This document shows positions 7,087-11,375 of a DNA stretch of 11,375 bases, one piece after another. Every line of letters starts with the position of its first letter. Position 1 is the first letter of the stretch. Both the position numbers and the translations under genes were made by a program. The notes beneath the pieces are model-generated. The model did not search any database, was not told where the DNA came from, and saw only the letters and a list, made by a program, of their open reading frames with translations. Origin of the DNA: Neolentinus lepideus HHB14362 ss-1 (taxonomy: Eukaryota; Basidiomycota; Agaricomycetes; Gloeophyllales; Gloeophyllaceae); the NCBI GenBank assembly GCA_001632425.1, contig KV425679.1:12891-24265 (forward strand), written 5' to 3'.

Positions 7087-7160
7087 CTGATGTCCGATGC
7101 CGAGACGCGTATGCTAGTTACCCGTCCCTATTCGACCTGTGAATGCACAGTAGGTGAACA

Positions 7161-7288
7161 ACAATAAGTACGAGAACGTATCCTACGATACGTGTGTCCA
7201 TAACAACGAGATAATAGAAAGGGAACAATAAATGTGGGAGCATCTCCTATGATACGTGTATCCATAGTAACGATGAGTCAGGAAAAGA
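7161..7288. repeat. 64-bp imperfect tandem duplication in U3 (right LTR)
   Basis: Same pair as at 512-639: units 7161-7224 and 7225-7288, upstream of the TATA box in the promoter LTR. Confidence 0.75.
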
Positions 7289-7331
7289 AAAAGAAGTAAA
7301 TAGCGCGCCGGTTGTCATGCGCTTTGTAACA

Positions 7332-7336
7332 AGTGC
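7332..7336. repeat. Target-site duplication, right copy (AGTGC)
   Basis: Exact copy of 252-256, directly outside the right LTR. Confidence 0.95.
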
Positions 7337-7585
7337 GACGGTGGGGTGGGTCGCGTTGGGGAGGGGACCGGCGGGGGCGGGCGCCTCGGTGTCGCTGTCG
7401 CTGTCGGAGACGGTGTCAGCGGTCCCGCTGAGGGAGAGGGGGCCGTCGTAGGAGGGGGGCCGGGCTTTCTCGGGATGTGTGGCGCGGCGGGGAGGGAGAG
7501 TCGGGGGTGGTCGGGTGCTGCTTGTATCTGGCATAGCTGGGCCTGGTGCGGCCTTGTCGTCCTGGGCTGTCGATGGTGGGTCCAT
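7332..7585 (-). pseudogene. 5' half of disrupted host gene, first coding exon
   Basis: The ATG at 7585 sits in GCCACCATGG, a perfect consensus start context, so I prefer it to the in-frame ATG 60 nt upstream at 7645. The 83 codons to 7337 encode a Pro/Ser/Thr-rich, probably disordered N-terminus with an acidic SDSDSDTE run at residues 60-67. The frame continues into 256-41 across one target duplication copy, giving at least 155 residues. In the present allele, translation would instead run into the LTR and stop at 7247, giving a product of about 112 aa. Family unknown. The gene is probably expressed in the normal allele, judging by start context and codon use. Confidence 0.75.
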
Positions 7586-8509
7586 GGTGGCTGTAGTAGA
7601 TGTGAGGGTGACAGAAGACGGCGGCGTGGACACCGTCATGCGCATTACTCGGCGGGCGCAGTCCGAATACGATGTGGCTGACAGATCGCAATGACGTCGT
7701 ATCGAGTCTGACCGATTCGGATGCTGTATTTGGTAGTCGATTGACCTGAAGAAATCCTTTAATCAACTGTATGTGCTCACCGTCTCGTCCCATCACAGTG
7801 TCCGGCGCGATACACACGTCACTCACCCGTACCCCGTACTCTTTCCTCAATCATCTCCTCTTCTCACCCGATCCCAGCGCGGTGGCTTGAGCTTGCTGCC
7901 AGACTCGTGGAATGGCCAGCCAGTCGTAAAGGTAAGCCACGTACTCAGTAGAGTGTGACCAGACTTTGCTCCAAACGTAGTGATCTGAGCATGGGAAGGA
8001 CGATAACGTAAACAGAACGTCACACGATCAAATACACGTCCTTGACAAAGACTTGGTCGAATCTCGTCAGCCTCAGAGTGCACACGTGCAGTCCTCAGCA
8101 TCAATCGCTGTCCCGCTCACGCCAGCAGCCCCTCCACTTACGACGATAACGGACAGTCGACAGAGGACAGGTCTTGGACTGGTGTGTAAACGAGGAATTG
8201 GAATCAAGTAAGTCATGTATTCATATCTATCTAACACATTGTTAGGTGCTCCATATCCTTCCATCGCTGCGGCAACGACTCTCCATCCTCCCTCCCTCGC
8301 ATAATTTGATCCCTCGACACTCCCGCTGCATCGCACCTCCGAGACGTCGACTCTGACGGGCACGTTCCTCGCGACGGGCCGACGATGCAGATGCAAACGC
8401 ATACAACGCCTATGTACGACGCGGTCTCAACCGTTCCCGGGAGTCGACGCGCCTTGCACAGTCGAGACGGTGCTCGTCTTCGCTGGTATTCGGGTGCACC
8501 CTGCGATGC
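7586..8509. other. Upstream region of the disrupted gene; no gene supported
   Basis: This should hold the 5' UTR and promoter of the minus-strand host gene, but I see no TATA box. A plus-strand intron-like segment at 8208-8245 (GTAAGT, CTAAC, TTAG; 38 nt) joins two open stretches, but without a start codon. The remaining frames are short and overlap on both strands, as expected by chance in CpG-rich DNA. Confidence 0.4.
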
Positions 8510-8611
8510 ATGACCACGCCAAGACTGCCCGCCCCAGTCTCTAGATTCGCAACCTTGACAGCGGCGCGAACGCGTACAGCGCCATCTCGTCCTTCCGACA
8601 GTCGACGCGCC
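8397..8611. repeat. Weak diverged duplication of CpG-rich motifs
   Basis: ACGCATACAACGCC at 8397 resembles ACGCGTACAGCGCC at 8570. AGTCGACGCGCC occurs exactly at 8442 and again at 8600. The pairs are in the same order with different spacing (45 and 30 bases), which suggests an old tandem duplication with indels. Chance in a CpG-rich stretch is not excluded. Confidence 0.3.
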
Positions 8612-9085
8612 AAGCACGTATTCGCGAAGCACGGTCCCAACGACAATGCTACGCGCGCGAGTATCGAGAACTATACACACCAATACTGTACGTGCACTCA
8701 ATACGATGCCTTACCGCCTCACCGACGACGCCCTCACACAGCGCTGGCGACTCCCCGTGCAGCGGCTGTCTCACTGCTGCGACGGCTGGGGTACACGACG
8801 GCGTCCACGATCACGCCATTGTACAACCATTCAGCACCGTCCGTCTCTCCGGCCGACCCGTTCTGGGAGCGGCGTGAGAGGGTTCGACGAGACCTCGCAC
8901 GAACGAGACTCGCGTCGCACATCGTAGGTGAAGGCGACGAGTGCCAGTGCGTGGACATCTCACACATGGGACTGCGCCGCAGGTACGGGTACGCTGCAGG
9001 TGAGTCAGGCGGCGAAATGCTGCCTTACCCTCATCTTGAATCTTTCAACAACGACGGCTCGACGTTCAACTCCCGTTCGAGATAA
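8510..9085 (+). CDS. Doubtful hypothetical ORF, 191 aa
   Basis: An uninterrupted plus-strand frame from ATG to TAA. It is rich in Arg, Thr, Ser and Pro, with a cysteine cluster (YCTCTQY at about 58-64; ECQC near 144) but no domain, signal peptide or membrane segment I recognise. Long frames also run in other phases and on the opposite strand over the same bases, a sign of high CpG content and not of coding. Could be a species-specific gene or a chance frame. Confidence 0.2.
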   Translation: MTTPRLPAPVSRFATLTAARTRTAPSRPSDSRRAKHVFAKHGPNDNATRASIENYTHQYCTCTQYDALPPHRRRPHTALATPRAAAVSLLRRLGYTTASTITPLYNHSAPSVSPADPFWERRERVRRDLARTRLASHIVGEGDECQCVDISHMGLRRRYGYAAGESGGEMLPYPHLESFNNDGSTFNSRSR

Positions 9086-9421
9086 CTGCGCATCTCGCAC
9101 TCCCTCTCGTCGAGCTCATTCGTAGCCGTGTCTCCTTCCTTTATACTGTGTACTCTACTTGTATTAGTTAGTTAGTGAACATGGTATAATACCATTTTGT
9201 CTCTGCACGGGTATCGAATGAGACAGTCATAATATAACACACAATGTAGTGAAGACTTACCCGTGATGATACTGATATACCGTATAGGCATGGACGCTGG
9301 CTACGCAGATCATTAATTCGACATCTAGTCAGCTGAAGGACAAACTACGTACCTCAAATCCACCGCCCTACATTCCGTGTTCGAACATTCCAACCTGTTA
9401 CATTCCAAGTGACGTTAGCCA
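9086..9421. other. Intergenic stretch, no gene seen
   Basis: AT-richer than its left neighbour. It holds a perfect 15-nt palindrome ATGGTATAATACCAT (9181-9195, one central base) and minus-strand donor-like sites at 9352 (GTACGT) and 9260 (GTAAGT). If the gene to the right is real, its 3' UTR would fall here. I see no rRNA, tRNA or coding frame. Confidence 0.4.
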
Positions 9422-10216
9422 TTAGCTACGAATCAGCTCGTACAACCATAGCGCACCGACGACGAACCGGTGTGCACATTGCGACATGAAATTCCTCATC
9501 TTGTCGTGCGCGTTACAGCGAGATTGACCGCGCACGGTAATCGCATTGTCTGTAATCAATAAATGTAAGGGCGTCGTCATCCACGACAGTAACAGATTAC
9601 ACGTACCTAGGCCGTCAACGTTTAGCCTCGCTGGCATGGCAGTCCGACGAGCATGCACACCGGCTTCGATAACGAATACCGCCCTCTACCTTGCGAATTT
9701 AAGCTCGCATGGTGGGTCGTAATGATCTCACCGCGCGTAATCAGTAAACGGCGTACCTAGCGGTTCGAGGCGACACTCACATCGAAAATACACGAATATA
9801 AACGTTCGGACCCGGTTCGATACCGAATAACGCGTCTAGTAGAGCCAGACCGGTGAACTTACCACTGGTAAGGAGTAGATGCTCGTCATGCACGAGAATC
9901 ACAGGCTACACTTACATAGAAGCAAAGTTAAATATTGAGGGAACCGTCGGGGTAACCTGGATACGAGAAAATACTAAGTAGCGCAAGCATATCCCATCCA
10001 CTACGGGGAGCGCGACGAGCTGCTGCTCAGCTCATCGAAAGCGGTGGGACTGTCAAAAAGTAAGGTCAACGAATACAGAGCACGGAGAGTATGAAACACT
10101 TACCACTCGCAATTGACATCGATCCCACCGAGGTAACCGCTGCGATAGAAGGATAAGGAAGAGGCGAGGAGCAGGAGAGAGAAGAGGATGAGGAGACGAT
10201 GCCTTCCTCGCCCCAT
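9422..10216 (-). CDS. Candidate six-exon gene, 152 aa, secreted or membrane-anchored protein
   Basis: Tentative model on the minus strand: exons 10216-10104, 10049-10005, 9956-9916, 9835-9781, 9683-9607 and 9549-9422. The introns are 54, 48, 80, 97 and 57 nt. Every junction keeps frame. Exon 1 starts MGRGRHR followed by a run of about 14 Leu/Ile/Ser/Ala residues, a textbook signal peptide or anchor. The best introns are 10103-10050 (GTAAGT to a TTTTTGACAG acceptor) and 9606-9550 (GTACGT to TTGATTACAG). The last exon ends LWLYELIRS then TAA. Exons 4 and 5 begin with a similar sequence in the same frame (A-x-F-x-I-E-x-G). Weak points: the GTAGTG donor at 10004, GAG acceptor at 9684, and the freedom in choosing sites. 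If intron 2 is not used, the product is a 53-aa secreted peptide ending at 10001. No family recognised. Confidence 0.3.
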
Positions 10217-11281
10217 CTCATCCACCCTTTATACCCCCAAATCCACCTCACCGCCGCACATCTGAATTCTCCGACTCCACCGCAATAAAATTGTCTTCCC
10301 TGGACCAGGGACACCTGCCGTTAACTCTAGTGCCGATCCGTTGCCGCCCGTTCGACTGCATTTCACGTCTGGACGGGGACCTAGACTTTGATGCGGTAAG
10401 TTTCACATTCGTTTCACTTGAATCTGTGGTTATTGGCCCGTCCGAATATTCCTAGAGTATTGGTAAAGTCAGTATTCGGTGCAAGCGACTGCTCCGTGTG
10501 CATACTTTGCTTCGTACATACCCATTCTCCTGTCTGACACAACCACGAAAACAGACTTAATTTTCTAGAACTTCCAGCGCGCCATGACAACGTTACTCAC
10601 CGCTCCGTCCGAGCATCTTCCCTGCCAGCAGGGAAACCGCCTAATATTCGCCATTCTAGCGCGGATCGGTGGCGTTTCGAACATTCTCGTAAGCACAGCC
10701 GTTTGTTGATTCCGCAGGCGGGGATTGTCGAACCTCGATGCATCTTCCGAGAGGATGTAGATGGTGTACGCGGTCGCAATGCAGGTTCGCCCGCCATTGT
10801 AATTTCGAGTATACAATCCGCCTATGAATATTCATCTCGCAGTAAGGGCGAAGAGTAGATATTCTCTGTCTCGCATATCTATTAACAGCGGGGCTGCTTT
10901 CCGCTGAATATCCTACTCTGAAAGTGTCACGAAAGACGTTAGAACTCCACGATCGCCAGGAGAATATTGTGTCACTCACCACCCCAACATAGAATCTTGC
11001 CAGCCTTCTCGCTAGCAGGGTCCGTGAAACACGGCAGGGGCATTCCTGCGTAGCCCACCAAACCCTGGAAATTCAATGCGTGTCGACACTGGCGTGACCG
11101 GAAATACACCGCAATATCAGTAACGACGCGGCGAACGTAATGACATTGACTTACCTACGCGATCGTCCTAGCTTCGCGTTCGGCGCACAACACACTGGAT
11201 CTGTCCAGTCTCGCAGTCCTTCAGCGGTAGCAGACTGTCTCGTATTCAGAAAAAGTGTATCCTACTGCTCACGAGACTCAC
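10217..11281 (-). other. Unresolved intron-rich minus-strand locus
   Basis: Good intron candidates on the minus strand are 11281-11235 (47 nt), 11154-11089 or 11154-11065, 10979-10918 (62 nt, CTAAC branch, CACTTTCAG acceptor) and 10600-10534 (67 nt). Open segments with protein-like composition lie between them, for example 10980-11088 (GLVGYAGMPLPCF...) and 10601-10830 (...YTIYILSEDASRFDNP...). I could not join them in a single frame without a stop, so this may be a spliced non-coding RNA, a decaying gene or a gene whose sites I misjudged. A TATA-like TATAAAG is at 10233-10227, only about 10 nt before the ATG at 10216. Confidence 0.35.
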
Positions 11282-11375
11282 CTTTACGGGCGCTGAGTCT
11301 GGAAATGAATAACTTCTTGAATTGGATGAGCGCCTTTTTCAAAATACCTAAGCAATCAAACAGCGGCGACATCCC
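11282..11375 (-). CDS. Possible exon running off the right edge
   Basis: The minus strand is open from the window edge to a strong donor (AAAG then GTGAGT at 11281). An ATG at 11372 would give a basic peptide starting MSPLFDCLGILKK and ending SARK, phase 1 at the junction. The 47-nt intron that follows has a CTGAAT branch-like site and a GACAG acceptor. The next segment does not continue this frame, so coding status is doubtful. The true start may lie outside the window. Confidence 0.25.

Larger units (their letters stand above)
257..7331 (-). mobile_element. Complete Ty3/gypsy chromovirus LTR retrotransposon, recently inserted
   Basis: The element is 7,075 bp with identical 426-bp LTRs, a 5-bp target duplication, and coding order gag, protease, reverse transcriptase, RNase H, integrase, chromodomain, all on the minus strand. 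That order (integrase after RNase H) is Ty3/gypsy, and the chromodomain makes it a chromovirus. A primer-binding site matching its own leader, rather than starting with TGG, places its priming with the Tf1/sushi type. Identical LTRs mean a very young insertion. The only clear lesion is an in-frame TGA in pol at 1961-1963. An extra ORF lies between pol and the 3' LTR. The element sits in sense orientation within a host coding exon. Confidence 0.97.
6906..7331 (-). repeat. 5' LTR
   Basis: Identical copy of 257-682 and upstream of gag, so it is the promoter LTR. Predicted U3 is 7331-7053 (279 nt) and R plus U5 is 7052-6906 (147 nt). It has the TATA box at 7079-7086, the leader motif AGCTTAACCT at 7052-7043, a nested hairpin at 6943-6973 and the 64-bp tandem repeat at 7161-7288. 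Host gene transcripts entering here read in frame for 27 codons of U3 before a TGA at 7247-7249. Confidence 0.97.

Noticed and set aside
7984..8309. Plus-strand two-exon gene around the 8208-8245 intron-like segment
   Set aside because: No ATG in the open stretch, no domain, and a 38-nt intron is shorter than usual for these fungi. It also lies in the promoter region of the opposite-strand gene.
8231..8967. Several overlapping frames on both strands
   Set aside because: Mutually exclusive frames in a CpG-rich stretch, with no domains or consistent codon use.
9181..9195. Palindrome ATGGTATAATACCAT as an operator or origin
   Set aside because: A single short palindrome in AT-rich fungal intergenic DNA has no supporting context.
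9750..9838. tRNA gene suggested by GGTTCGA box B-like strings
   Set aside because: The flanking bases do not form a proper T-arm stem and no box A or acceptor stem is present at the right distance.
1..11375. CRISPR array, bacterial operon or phage content
   Set aside because: No spaced direct repeats, ribosome-binding sites or prokaryotic gene packing. The content is eukaryotic.

Overview
The window reads as nuclear DNA of a filamentous fungus, most likely a basidiomycete of the mushroom class. I infer this from the short candidate introns (about 47-97 nt, GTRAGT donors, some with CTAAC or CTGAT-like branch sites), the C/G-ending codons of the host exon, and a Ty3/gypsy chromovirus of fungal style. 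No database search was possible, so the organism is an inference.

The dominant feature is one complete, very young LTR retrotransposon at 257-7331 (7,075 bp), coded on the minus strand. Its two 426-bp LTRs are identical by eye, begin TGTTA and end TAACA, and are flanked by a perfect 5-bp target duplication (AGTGC). In element order (right to left) it has: 5' LTR with a TATA box; a 10-nt primer-binding site that pairs with the predicted 5' end of the element's own RNA (Tf1/sushi-like self-priming); gag; a -1 frameshift signal (GGATTTT, 6-nt spacer, bulged stem-loop); pol with protease, reverse transcriptase, RNase H and integrase; a single in-frame TGA; the in-frame tail with a chromodomain; a separate third ORF of 296 aa ending in a second CCHC zinc knuckle; a weak polypurine tract; and the 3' LTR. 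The third ORF is not part of the usual chromovirus plan and is the most unusual item here.

The element sits inside the first coding exon of a host gene read in the same direction. The 5' half of that exon lies at 7332-7585, with a consensus start context. The 3' half lies at 41-256. The frame joins exactly across one copy of the target duplication, so the insertion is a recent gene disruption.

7586-9421 is upstream or intergenic DNA with no gene I can defend; it holds one low-complexity 191-codon frame and weak repeats. 9422-11375 has a strong one-strand excess of 5' splice donors on the minus strand. I could assemble a phase-consistent but unproven six-exon model (9422-10216, 152 aa, signal-peptide-like start). 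The part to the right of it holds good introns and open segments that I could not join into one frame.
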